Below are positions 8,601 to 14,408 of a stretch of DNA of 14,408 bases, piece by piece. Positions within the stretch are counted from its first letter, which is position 1, and each line of letters starts with the position of its first letter. The stretch comes from JAWVZH01 sp033722295 (GTDB lineage Bacteria > Bacteroidota > Bacteroidia > Chitinophagales > Saprospiraceae). The translations under genes and the position numbers were made by a program. The notes under the pieces are model-generated. The model was given only the letters and a program-made list of their open reading frames with translations. It was not told the DNA's origin and ran no database searches. The DNA is taken from assembly GCA_033722295.1 (NCBI GenBank), contig JAWVZH010000077.1, positions 1 through 14,408 on the forward strand, in the 5' to 3' direction.

Positions 8601-8934
8601 TTCAGAGGATATCCCCGGATGGCTGGTAACCAATGAAGGCAAACTGATCGTGGCGCTGGATACGAATCTGGATGAGTCCTTGATCCAGGAGGGAACGGCG
8701 AGAGAGCTGGTCAACAGGATACAGAATCTGAGAAAGAGTAAGGATTTTAATGTGACAGACAGAATAAAAGTGACCATTTCTCCTGAAGAGCGTATCGCCT
8801 CATCTTTGAAGGGATTCGAGGATTATATTAAAAGCGAAGTGCTGGCAGATGAGCTAAATCTGGAGGAAAATACAGGAGAGGAGTTTGAAATATATGACGA
8901 CCTTTCCGTTGCGATCGAAGTTGAAAAAGTCTAA
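5686..8934 (+). CDS. ileS: Isoleucyl-tRNA synthetase
   Basis: A 1082-residue class I aminoacyl-tRNA synthetase that charges tRNA-Ile. The HIGH-type signature appears as GIHH (54-57) within EGPPSANGKPGIHH. The CP1 editing domain follows, with TTTPWTLPSNT at 236-246 and GTGIVHTAPSFGADD. The catalytic core resumes with DVWFDSG at 556-562, EGVDQTRGW at 590-598 and KMSKS at 631-635. An anticodon-binding domain (about 730-880) and a long C-terminal extension complete it. I see no C-terminal four-cysteine zinc domain of the E. coli type. Length and signature fit the longer IleRS type seen in Bacteroidota. The ATG at 5686 was chosen over the in-frame GTG at 5638 because the conserved N-terminus (YKGLNLPEIDKEI) begins here and a promoter box lies between the two. 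A surface lipoprotein gene starts 9 nt after its stop codon. Confidence 0.96.
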   Translation: MYREYKGLNLPEIDKEIRQFWEKNDIFKKSMDQRPVDNSFVFYEGPPSANGKPGIHHVMSRTVKDLFCRFHTMLGQRVERKGGWDTHGLPIELAVEKELGITKDDIGTKISVEEYNTKCRETVMRYKDLWDKVTVEMGYWVDLDDPYITFNNDYIESVWYLLKQLSDKDMLYKGYTIQPYSPAAGTGLSTHELNLPGAYQEVTDTTVVAMFEVIRNDDSEFLFESKEEDVRLLAWTTTPWTLPSNTALTVGPKIDYVKIKTINTYTDEPVSVVLAEDLVDNWFGDKNQPEIISKEHIGKGKDLKDIRYEQLIPVGPPETGDAFKVVTGDFVTTEDGTGIVHTAPSFGADDMKVARENGIGALTMVDKKGKFVEEAGPLAGRYVKNYTDDPDYVNVDIDIAVMLKKENKAFNVAKYKHNYPHCWRTDKPVLYYPLDSWFIKASAMKERMVELNNTINWKPAHTGTGRFGVWLENLQDWNLSRSRFWGIPLPIWRTADGMKSVCIGSVAQLSSEIEKANEKLGLDQNVPDDLHKPYIDRIVLVSDEGQEMHRESDLIDVWFDSGSMPYAQWHYPFENEEKFRANFPADFIAEGVDQTRGWFYTLHAIASMVFDSVAYKNVVSNGLVLDKNGQKMSKSKGNAVDPFDTLETHGADATRWYMITNSNPWDNLKFDEAGIEEVKRKFFGTLYNTYSFFALYANIDGFKYEEEDVELSERPEIDQWILSALNTLIGEVRQDFSDYEPTKAGRKMQAFVEDLLSNWYVRLCRRRFWKGDYTRDKISAYQTLYTCLETLSKLMAPLSPFFSDWLFRNLNNVSNKSSHESIHLAFFPEKNEAMINDDLEQRMDYARRISSMVLSLRKKERIRVRQPLKRVLLPVIDDKFKKAVEAVEDLIKAEVNVKEIEYVDDTSGVVNKKAKPNFKTLGRRLGKHMKTANALISQMDQEEIQRFEETGEHVLVIEGEEYKLSEEDIEIISEDIPGWLVTNEGKLIVALDTNLDESLIQEGTARELVNRIQNLRKSKDFNVTDRIKVTISPEERIASSLKGFEDYIKSEVLADELNLEENTGEEFEIYDDLSVAIEVEKV

Positions 8935-8943
8935 ACCTAAAGT

Positions 8944-9561
8944 ATGTTGAAATCGAAAATATTCTTTCTGGCTCTGACAGGAGCTTTTCTGATCCTTCAA
9001 TCCTGTTCTAAAGAGGATGCAGATGAATTCCCTCGTGTATATGAGTTTGATAGCCTCTACGCCAAGGAGCAGTTGGTGGCAGCTGTTACAGGCAATGGTT
9101 ATAAGGAGCTTCAACGAGATGAGTATAGTGGATATCTGGAAATGATATTCGGTGATATAGACGGTTACTTAAAATTGTACAATGACTCTAGTTTTATTGA
9201 ATTTATCTTTCCAAAAATCGAACTGCGATCCGACAATGAATTAAAGATCTACATAAGAGAAAATGGACAACTGATGGACACTACAGTTAATTATGAAGTT
9301 TCACCCAACGGTGATATTTTGATCGGAGGAGAAAAATTAAATGGTATAACCTACATCGACGGTGAACTGGATGGATCGCTTTTGTTCCAAGCCTATGTTT
9401 CGTATGCACGACCGGGATATCCAACAGGAGGAGTTTATCTGGACTCATATGAGGGCCAAACATTGTCACAAACGATCGAAGATTTCATGATTGAGAAAAA
9501 CCTTATTGAATCGGACACGCTGGGAGCCGCCATATTAGGGGTCAATTATATTCCTCAGTAA
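8944..9561 (+). CDS. Predicted surface-exposed lipoprotein of unknown function
   Basis: A 205-residue protein with a lipoprotein signal peptide: basic start (MLKSK), hydrophobic core (residues 6-18) and lipobox LQSC with Cys21 as the lipidation site. The residues after the cysteine are SKED, matching the Lys-(Asp/Glu)2 lipoprotein export signal known in Bacteroidota to send lipoproteins to the outer face of the outer membrane. The mature part is acidic, with many alternating hydrophobic and polar residues suggestive of a beta-rich fold, and ends in a short helix-like tail. I recognise no domain; a DUF4827-like or peptidyl-prolyl isomerase-like fold cannot be judged by eye. It begins 9 nt after ileS, and its stop codon directly abuts the ATG of the epimerase gene, so it is probably co-transcribed with both. 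Confidence 0.87.
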   Translation: MLKSKIFFLALTGAFLILQSCSKEDADEFPRVYEFDSLYAKEQLVAAVTGNGYKELQRDEYSGYLEMIFGDIDGYLKLYNDSSFIEFIFPKIELRSDNELKIYIRENGQLMDTTVNYEVSPNGDILIGGEKLNGITYIDGELDGSLLFQAYVSYARPGYPTGGVYLDSYEGQTLSQTIEDFMIEKNLIESDTLGAAILGVNYIPQ

Positions 9562-10593
9562 ATGGGCGAAACTGTTTCAGAACGCATTGATCGAGTCTTT
9601 ATCACCGGCGGTACGGGGTTGCTGGGCGCTCATATTATTGACCGGTTGCTGGCTTCTACCGATTTTCATATCCTCGCTCTCCATCGTAAGGACAGTGACC
9701 TTCAACTTGTACCGAAAGATGAAAGAATCACCTGGATCGAAGGCGATATTTTGGATACCTTGAAGCTGATAGATGCCATGGCATCATGCACCTACAGCAT
9801 CCATGCGGCCGGCCAGCACTCAGGAGTCACCTCCAGAGCCGTGGATTTAAAGAAAACCAATGGAGAGGGTACGGCATCAGTTGTCAATGCTGCTCTCGAA
9901 TCCGGGATAAGGCGTATGGTCCACATCAGTTCAGTTTCCTCACTGGGCCGGACTGAAGAACGTCTTATCGATGAGAGCTTTGATTATTCAGACTATAAGA
10001 GCCATTCTGATTATTCACTAAGCAAACACCTTGGTGACCTGGAAGTCTACAGGGGAAGGGCTGAGGGGCTGAATGCTAATATTCTCAGGCCGTCGGCGAT
10101 ACTTGGAAGCGGACATTGGAGCAATGGTTCCGACGCTTTGTTCAAAAAAGTATATGAGGGCGTTAGTTTTTATCCAGTCGGTGGCACCGGTGTTGTTGAT
10201 GCCCGCGATGCGGCATCGTTGACCCTGCAATTGTTGACTTCTTCCGATGGCGATCTCGAGGTCATCGCAAGCGGTCATAACATCAGCATCCGTGATCTGC
10301 AGATCAGGATAGCACGCTTCTTCAACAGGCGTATTCCTTCCCGTGAACTGAAGAACTGGATGATCGACCTGTATGCTCTGAAGGAGTACCTTTCTGGACT
10401 ATTCAGGAAAAGACGAAGTGTGGTCAACAAGAACACTCTATTGCGCGCTCAACGCACCTTCTTCTACGACAATCACAGAAGTCTTGAAAAAATGGGTTTT
10501 CGTTACAGGTCATTATCCGAAACAATTGAGGATTGTTGTCTGGCCTATCTGAAGTTTATCAAAACCGGAGAAAAGTCAGTTTTACCTATCTGA
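9562..10593 (+). CDS. NAD(P)-dependent epimerase/dehydratase family protein (extended SDR)
   Basis: A 343-residue protein of the extended short-chain dehydrogenase/reductase family. The N-terminal Rossmann glycine motif TGGTGLLG is at 15-22, an acidic GDILD segment at 61-65, the active-site serine region HISSVSSLG at 121-129, and the catalytic Tyr-xxx-Lys pair at Tyr151/Lys155 (YSLSK). LRPSAILG at 175-182 is the typical following segment. These show NAD(P)-dependent oxidoreduction or epimerisation, but the substrate cannot be assigned; the pattern is closer to the dihydroflavonol-reductase/sugar-epimerase-like group than to GalE. The C-terminal part (residues 260-300) is basic, with FRKRRSVVNKN. 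It has no signal peptide, so it is cytoplasmic. The ATG directly follows the TAA of the upstream lipoprotein gene, implying translational coupling. A hairpin terminator spans its stop codon. Confidence 0.9.
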   Translation: MGETVSERIDRVFITGGTGLLGAHIIDRLLASTDFHILALHRKDSDLQLVPKDERITWIEGDILDTLKLIDAMASCTYSIHAAGQHSGVTSRAVDLKKTNGEGTASVVNAALESGIRRMVHISSVSSLGRTEERLIDESFDYSDYKSHSDYSLSKHLGDLEVYRGRAEGLNANILRPSAILGSGHWSNGSDALFKKVYEGVSFYPVGGTGVVDARDAASLTLQLLTSSDGDLEVIASGHNISIRDLQIRIARFFNRRIPSRELKNWMIDLYALKEYLSGLFRKRRSVVNKNTLLRAQRTFFYDNHRSLEKMGFRYRSLSETIEDCCLAYLKFIKTGEKSVLPI

Positions 10594-10605
10594 TCTATAG
10601 GTTTT
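10584..10605 (+). terminator. Weak hairpin terminator spanning the epimerase stop codon
   Basis: ACCTAT (10584-10589) pairs with ATAGGT (10597-10602) around a 7-nt loop that contains the TGA stop codon, and TTTCTTC follows. The stem is only 6 bp and AT-rich, so termination may be partial. It would end the ileS-lipoprotein-epimerase transcript. Confidence 0.4.
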
Positions 10606-10743
10606 CTTCAACTCTTATTGCCGTCATGAACACCTTAGCTTTTTTTGTAATGCAAAATCGTGCAATTATGAAAGCTTTATATATCGTGAAAAAATCGATT
10701 GAAAAATTGGCGTTTTGCGCAATATTATTTTGATATTTTTCCC

Positions 10744-10773
10744 TTTGTAGACCATTTGTATTTGTCTATTTTG
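10744..10773 (+). promoter_or_regulatory. Probable Bacteroidota promoter for the EF-G-like gene
   Basis: A -33 element TTTG (10744-10747), a 19-bp spacer and TATTTTG (10767-10773) closely fit the TTTG/TAnnTTTG arrangement; the -7 box is one T short of consensus. The start codon is 38 nt downstream. The surrounding gap, 10594-10811, is distinctly AT-rich and holds other TTTTG and TATTTT runs, so more than one start point is possible. I see no convincing gene in it. Confidence 0.5.
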
Positions 10774-10811
10774 ACCGTCCTCTTTATTCAAAACGGAAAA
10801 ATTGTTGCTGT

Positions 10812-12938
10812 ATGACCTTCAAAACTGAAAACATAAGAAATGTCGCATTGCTTGGACACTCGGGATGCGGCAAGACCAGCCTTGCCGAAACCATGTTATT
10901 TGAAGCTGGAGAAATAAAAAGAATAGGCACCGTTGAGAATAAGAACACAATATCAGACTTCACCAATATAGAACAGGAAAGAGCCACTTCATTATTTACG
11001 ACGCTCATGCACGCCTCCTGGAAGGACAGCAAGATCAATATTCTGGATACACCTGGCTCTGATGATTTTGTAGGCGAGATCGTCTCAGGCTTGAAGGTGG
11101 CGGATACGGGATTGATGGTCATCAATTCTGCACATGGCGTGGAAGTGGGTACCGAGATCATTTGGGAGCATGTCCAGGCTAATCAGACACCCGTGATATT
11201 TGCGATCAATCAGATGGACCACGAAAAGTCTGATTATGATAAATCACTCGAGCAGATCAAAGCTCGATTCGGGAGGAATGTCATCCCTGTTCAATATCCG
11301 TTGGAACAGGGCCCTGATTTCAACACTATTGTTGACACTCTGAGGATGACGATGTATGAATTTGGTCCGGATGGAGGTAAGCCCAAGAAGGTGCCTATAC
11401 CGGACTCCGAGATCGAGAAGGCGCAAAGCATGCATAACGAACTGGTAGAAGCAGCAGCAGAGAACGATGAAGCTTTGATGGAAAAGTTTTTTGATGAGGG
11501 CTCTCTTACCGAGGAGGAATTGGCGAGGGGCCTGACCATAGCCCTGGCTCAGCAGGAGATCTTTCCTGTATTTTGTTGTTCGGCCACATCCAATATGGGA
11601 AGCGGAAGGATTATGGGTTTTATCAATGATATCGCACCATCACCGGCAGATCGCCCCCCGGCTAATTTGAAAGATGGCGAGACCTTACCAGCAGATTCTT
11701 CGGGACCGGCTGTTCTTTTTGTGTACAAGACGATGTCGGAGCCCCAGGTGGGCAGAGTGAGCTATTTCAAGGTATACTCTGGAGCGATAAAGGAAGGTGA
11801 CGAACTCGTCAACAATGCCAATCGGACGGCGGAGCGTTTCAATCAATTATTCGTTTCGAATGGAAAAGTAAGGACGAAGGCAGACGAACTCCTGGCGGGT
11901 GATCTTGGAGTGACCGTCAAAATGAAGGATGCACATACCAACAATACGATGACGCCGAAAGGTAATTCAATGGAGATTAAGCCTATCGATTTTCCGCCAC
12001 CGCGGATTAGAGCAGCCGTGGAACCGGAAAATAAGAACGATATGGAAAAACTCTTCAAAGCCCTTCAGCAGTTATCGGAAGAGGACCCTACCCTGATCAT
12101 AGAGCAATCGGCCTCATTAAAACAGACGATATTGCATGGACAGGGCCAACTGCATTTGGACCTGGCTAAATACAGGGTCGAGAAGGTCCATGGCGTTAAA
12201 TACAATTATATCAAGCCGAGGATCCCTTATCGCGAAACGATCACGACCCAAAAGGATGATTCTTACAGACACAAGAAACAGTCGGGGGGTGCCGGTCAGT
12301 TTGCTGAAGTCCATATGCGTATCGAACCTTTTTACGAGGGAATGTCGGATCCTTCGGACCTAACTGTGCGAAACAAAGATGTAGAAGAACTGGAATGGGG
12401 TGGTAAACTGGCTTTTTACTGGTGTATAGTTGGAGGTTCGATCGACTCCAAATATTCCAATGCCATTAAAAAAGGTGTTATGCAAAAAATGGAGGAGGGC
12501 CCTCTGACAGGAAGTAATTGCCAGGATGTACGGGTATGTGTATTCGATGGGAAGATGCATCCCGTTGACTCGAATGATATGGCATTTATGCTGGCCGCTT
12601 CGAAAGTCTTCGAATCCGCATTCACCGCTGCCAGGCCTCAGATCCTCGAACCGATATATGACGTGGAAATACTGTGTAATGATGATGTCATGGGCGATGT
12701 CATGGGTGACCTTCAGACTCGGCGGGCGATCATCCAAGGTATGGAAGCTGATGGCCACTATCAAAAGATCCGGGCCAAGGTACCTCTGGCAGAGATGTAT
12801 CAATATTCCAACGCACTGAGGTCTTTGACCCAGGGACGAGCAAAATTCAGCAGGACCTTTGCCGAATACAGTGCTGTGACACCTGACATACAGCAAAAAC
12901 TTATTAATGAGTACGCCGCACAACGTGAGGAGGATTAG
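10812..12938 (+). CDS. Elongation factor G-like GTPase (EF-G2 type paralogue)
   Basis: A 708-residue translational GTPase with EF-G architecture: G domain, domain II, and domains III-V including GGAGQFAEV, a domain IV segment. The P-loop GHSGCGKT (15-22) is intact. The switch-II motif reads DTPGSDDF (79-86), with serine at position 83 where EF-G has its catalytic histidine (DTPGH). The guanine-specificity motif is NQMD (133-136) instead of NKxD, and the switch-I region reads QERATS instead of the usual ERGIT. These changes mark the EF-G-like paralogue group rather than canonical fusA, which I would expect elsewhere in the str operon. From memory, a Bacteroides EF-G2 of this kind supports translocation without GTP hydrolysis and is needed under nutrient limitation; whether this protein does the same is inference. 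It has its own promoter and a strong terminator. Confidence 0.92.
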   Translation: MTFKTENIRNVALLGHSGCGKTSLAETMLFEAGEIKRIGTVENKNTISDFTNIEQERATSLFTTLMHASWKDSKINILDTPGSDDFVGEIVSGLKVADTGLMVINSAHGVEVGTEIIWEHVQANQTPVIFAINQMDHEKSDYDKSLEQIKARFGRNVIPVQYPLEQGPDFNTIVDTLRMTMYEFGPDGGKPKKVPIPDSEIEKAQSMHNELVEAAAENDEALMEKFFDEGSLTEEELARGLTIALAQQEIFPVFCCSATSNMGSGRIMGFINDIAPSPADRPPANLKDGETLPADSSGPAVLFVYKTMSEPQVGRVSYFKVYSGAIKEGDELVNNANRTAERFNQLFVSNGKVRTKADELLAGDLGVTVKMKDAHTNNTMTPKGNSMEIKPIDFPPPRIRAAVEPENKNDMEKLFKALQQLSEEDPTLIIEQSASLKQTILHGQGQLHLDLAKYRVEKVHGVKYNYIKPRIPYRETITTQKDDSYRHKKQSGGAGQFAEVHMRIEPFYEGMSDPSDLTVRNKDVEELEWGGKLAFYWCIVGGSIDSKYSNAIKKGVMQKMEEGPLTGSNCQDVRVCVFDGKMHPVDSNDMAFMLAASKVFESAFTAARPQILEPIYDVEILCNDDVMGDVMGDLQTRRAIIQGMEADGHYQKIRAKVPLAEMYQYSNALRSLTQGRAKFSRTFAEYSAVTPDIQQKLINEYAAQREED

Positions 12939-12966
12939 CATCTGCCAACGGCAGATGAGGATTTTT
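12939..12966 (+). terminator. Rho-independent terminator of the EF-G-like gene
   Basis: CATCTGCC (12939-12946) and GGCAGATG (12950-12957) form a perfect 8-bp stem with a 3-nt loop immediately after the TAG stop codon, followed by AGGATTTTTC. The T-run starts 4 nt after the stem, so it is close to but not at the ideal spacing. Confidence 0.7.
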
Positions 12967-13011
12967 CGAACCGCCAATTTCGGTGATGAAGATTAATTCT
13001 ATAATCCCAAT

Positions 13012-13053
13012 AGCGCATGCGATCTTTTATTTTGATCGCGTGCGCTTATTTTT
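13012..13053 (+). terminator. Long hairpin followed by a T-tract, upstream of the glycosyltransferase gene
   Basis: AGCGCATGCGATC (13012-13024) pairs with GATCGCGTGCGCT (13034-13046) over 13 bp (12 Watson-Crick plus one G-U) around a 9-nt loop, and TATTTTT follows at once. This is a good intrinsic terminator in the plus direction, a second one after the EF-G-like gene. The T-tract is also the -7 box of the next gene, so the palindrome could equally be an operator or a block to read-through. Confidence 0.6.
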
Positions 13054-13054
13054 G
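13047..13054 (+). promoter_or_regulatory. Probable -7 promoter box for the glycosyltransferase gene
   Basis: TATTTTTG is an exact TAnnTTTG match ending 5 nt before the ATG at 13060, so the message would have almost no leader. The expected -33 position falls inside the hairpin loop, where only a TTTT run is seen. Confidence 0.45.
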
Positions 13055-13059
13055 TGCTC

Positions 13060-14160
13060 ATGAAGATCGGATTTGACGCTAAACGCTTTTACCATAATTA
13101 TTCCGGGTTGGGTCAGTACAGCAGGTACATTGTACATCAACTGGCTCGTCTTTATCCATCCAATGAATACTTTCTGATCGCTGCCGAAAGCGCCAGAGAC
13201 TACGATGGGCCATTGCAAGATAATTATGTTCCGTTGCAGGGGCCGGGGTTTTACAGAAGATCGATAGACATGAGGGAGCTATGGAAGCAACTCGAACTTG
13301 ACGTCTATCACGGATTGAGTAACGAGATACCTCAAAGGATATCATCAAATACCAAAACCGTGGTGACCATACACGATATGCTCTACGAGGACTTCCCGGA
13401 GGATTATTCATGGATCGATCGGCGCATATATCGTTGGAAAACAGGAAGATCTGTGAAGAAGGCAGATCACATCGTGACCATCAGTCACAAGGTGAAGAGA
13501 GAACTAAAAGAAAGATATAAGATTGAAGATGATCGTATTACAGTGGTCTATCAGTCGTGCAGGGAGGAATTTAAGAAAGCCCCTGAAGCTGATGTGATCA
13601 AAACCCTTAGGGAAGATCTTAACCTTTTAAGGCCGTATCTCATATGCGTGTCCTCATTTTCACATCGAAAGAATCAGTACACCCTCATTGAAGCCTTCTA
13701 TCATTCCGGACTTTGGAAGGACATCGATCTGGTACTCGTGGGCAAAGAGAACAAATATCAAAAGAAGTTGAAAGGATTGGTCGCTTCGCTTGATATTCAG
13801 CAAGCGGTGAGGTTTCTGTCGCCCAGGACGGATATGGATATCGTCACTTTATACCACGGCGCGAAAGCAGTTATATATCCGAGCCGAAAAGAAGGCTTTG
13901 GCATTCCGGTACTCGAGGGTATGGCGAGTGGGAGACCTGTTATTGTAAAGGAAGACACATCCTGTCAGGAGATCGGTGGTGATGCTGTCCTGACATTCAA
14001 CGGGTCTATAGCGGATCTGGCCGAAAAAATGCTTGAGATCATCAATGACACGGAATTGGCTGAAGAATTGGTAGAGAAGGGTAGAGAGCGGATCAAGGAA
14101 TTTGCACCCGAGAAAGAGATCCCAAAATTGATGAAGGTGTATGAGGGATTGGTGGGCTGA
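13060..14160 (+). CDS. Glycosyltransferase family 4 protein
   Basis: A 366-residue GT-B fold retaining glycosyltransferase, expected to transfer a sugar from a nucleotide-sugar donor to a cell-surface polysaccharide, lipopolysaccharide or related acceptor at the inner face of the cytoplasmic membrane. The N-terminal acceptor domain begins MKIGFDAKRF with a glycine loop SGLGQYSRY at 15-23. The donor domain contains SHRKN at 201-205 (Arg203 and Lys204, the usual donor phosphate contacts) and the E-x7-E motif with Glu278 and Glu286 in EGFGIPVLE. The overall pattern resembles the mannosyltransferase-like MtfB/WbaZ group, but donor and acceptor are not determined. No membrane segment is visible. 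The frame is open to a GTG at 13054, but the ATG at 13060 gives the standard N-terminus. It stands alone rather than in a visible polysaccharide cluster, with hairpins on both sides. Confidence 0.92.
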   Translation: MKIGFDAKRFYHNYSGLGQYSRYIVHQLARLYPSNEYFLIAAESARDYDGPLQDNYVPLQGPGFYRRSIDMRELWKQLELDVYHGLSNEIPQRISSNTKTVVTIHDMLYEDFPEDYSWIDRRIYRWKTGRSVKKADHIVTISHKVKRELKERYKIEDDRITVVYQSCREEFKKAPEADVIKTLREDLNLLRPYLICVSSFSHRKNQYTLIEAFYHSGLWKDIDLVLVGKENKYQKKLKGLVASLDIQQAVRFLSPRTDMDIVTLYHGAKAVIYPSRKEGFGIPVLEGMASGRPVIVKEDTSCQEIGGDAVLTFNGSIADLAEKMLEIINDTELAEELVEKGRERIKEFAPEKEIPKLMKVYEGLVG

Positions 14161-14187
14161 AGACTCTGAGGATTAGTATCTGCAATG

Positions 14188-14215
14188 GTAAATGTTAAAA
14201 TGACCCCCGGGGTCA
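14188..14215. repeat. 28-bp direct repeat, copy 1, with palindromic core
   Basis: This 28-bp sequence is identical to 14320-14347. Its right part is the palindrome TGACCCC-C-GGGGTCA (14201-14215), extended here by one A-T pair. It lies 28 bp past the glycosyltransferase stop codon. Paired palindromic repeats of this kind could be transposon-end repeats or operator sites; no transposase gene is visible in the window. Confidence 0.85.
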
Positions 14216-14256
14216 TAAATTGAAGAAACGTCTTTTAATTGACACTTGCAGGTGTA

Positions 14257-14278
14257 AATGATTGTCCGACAATACATT
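14257..14278. repeat. Imperfect palindrome between the two 28-bp repeats
   Basis: ATTGTC-C-GACAAT (14261-14273) is a perfect 6+1+6 inverted repeat, flanked by AATG and CATT, which extend the pairing with one bulged A. An 8-bp palindrome TACATGTA follows at 14287-14294. The spacing and odd-length centre would suit a dimeric DNA-binding protein, but nothing identifies one. Confidence 0.6.
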
Positions 14279-14319
14279 AGGTATGATACATGTAAGAGGC
14301 AATCTGATCGAGAAAAGAT

Positions 14320-14347
14320 GTAAATGTTAAAATGACCCCCGGGGTCA
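14320..14347. repeat. 28-bp direct repeat, copy 2, within a longer palindrome
   Basis: Identical to 14188-14215. In this copy the inverted repeat is longer: GTTAAA at 14326-14331 pairs with TTTAAC at 14349-14354 outside the TGACCCC/GGGGTCA arms, giving 13 pairs with a single mismatch across 29 bp. Start-to-start distance to copy 1 is 132 bp. Confidence 0.85.
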
Positions 14348-14356
14348 CTTTAACAA

Positions 14357-14395
14357 ATAAAAAACCCTGTCAACCGATTTACCAGCTAACAGGGT
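14357..14395 (-). terminator. Rho-independent terminator for a minus-strand gene beyond the right edge
   Basis: On the minus strand ACCCTGT (14395-14389) pairs with ACAGGGT (14370-14364) over 7 bp, and a run of six T follows (complement of 14359-14364, the first of which is part of the stem). The loop is long (18 nt). In the plus direction the stem is followed only by CGTTTCTTC, so it would be weaker. It implies a convergent gene just outside the window. Confidence 0.55.
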
Positions 14396-14408
14396 CGTTT
14401 CTTCGAAA

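Noticed and set aside
8217..8777. 186-residue minus-strand open frame inside ileS
   Set aside because: It is serine- and leucine-rich antisense of a well-supported gene, has no motif, and reflects codon bias of the real frame.
10626..10733. 35-codon open frame in the gap before the EF-G-like gene
   Set aside because: It lies in AT-rich promoter DNA, lacks a clear ribosome-binding site and resembles no peptide I know; a real small gene cannot be excluded but is not supported.
12360..12977. 205-residue minus-strand open frame over the end of the EF-G-like gene
   Set aside because: Antisense to conserved EF-G domains IV-V, with no recognisable motif and a start inside the terminator region.
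14169..14184. 14 of 16 bases shared with 12931-12946 at the end of the EF-G-like gene
   Set aside because: The second site lacks the matching hairpin arm, so it is not a terminator copy; the similarity is short and may be chance.
14161..14408. A complete insertion sequence at the right end
   Set aside because: Repeats and palindromes are present, but there is no transposase reading frame and no target-site duplication can be defined within the window.

Overview
The window is chromosomal DNA of a member of the Bacteroidota, most likely an environmental lineage; I cannot fix the order or family. The evidence is several starts preceded by the phylum's -7 promoter box (TAnnTTTG), weak Shine-Dalgarno signals, two short lipoproteins (one with a surface-export signal), a Bacteroidota-style isoleucyl-tRNA synthetase with a GIHH signature, and an EF-G paralogue of the type found in Bacteroides. 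Genes are tightly packed and the content is mainly housekeeping. I see no rRNA, tRNA, CRISPR array, prophage or intact transposase gene.

Left part (1-3387). A 19-bp tandem repeat array runs off the left edge. It is followed by a minus-strand phosphohexomutase gene, a divergent plus-strand pcm (isoaspartyl repair methyltransferase), a minus-strand lipoprotein gene of unknown function that overlaps the end of pcm by 8 bp, a second array of the same 19-bp unit, and minus-strand tadA (tRNA adenosine deaminase). Both arrays lie directly after the stop codon of a minus-strand gene, in the same orientation relative to that gene.

Central part (3388-10593). All genes are on the plus strand: guaB (IMP dehydrogenase) followed 3 nt later by an alkyladenine-type DNA glycosylase; then ileS under its own probable promoter; then, closely spaced, a predicted surface lipoprotein and an extended-SDR NAD-dependent epimerase/reductase whose start codon abuts the lipoprotein stop codon. 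A weak hairpin terminator sits at the end of the epimerase gene.

Right part (10594-14408). An AT-rich promoter region precedes an EF-G-like GTPase (EF-G2 type) that lacks the catalytic switch-II histidine. A compact terminator follows, then a 13-bp-stem hairpin, then a GT4 glycosyltransferase gene whose -7 box is only 5 nt from its start codon. The final 248 bp hold no gene but contain two identical 28-bp repeats built on a TGACCCC/GGGGTCA palindrome, another palindrome, and a terminator facing leftward that presumably serves a gene beyond the right edge.

No complete new multi-gene system is evident. The most unusual signals are non-coding: the 19-bp arrays at gene 3' ends and the palindromic 28-bp repeats at the right end. 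Among proteins, the EF-G paralogue with an altered GTPase centre is the most interesting.
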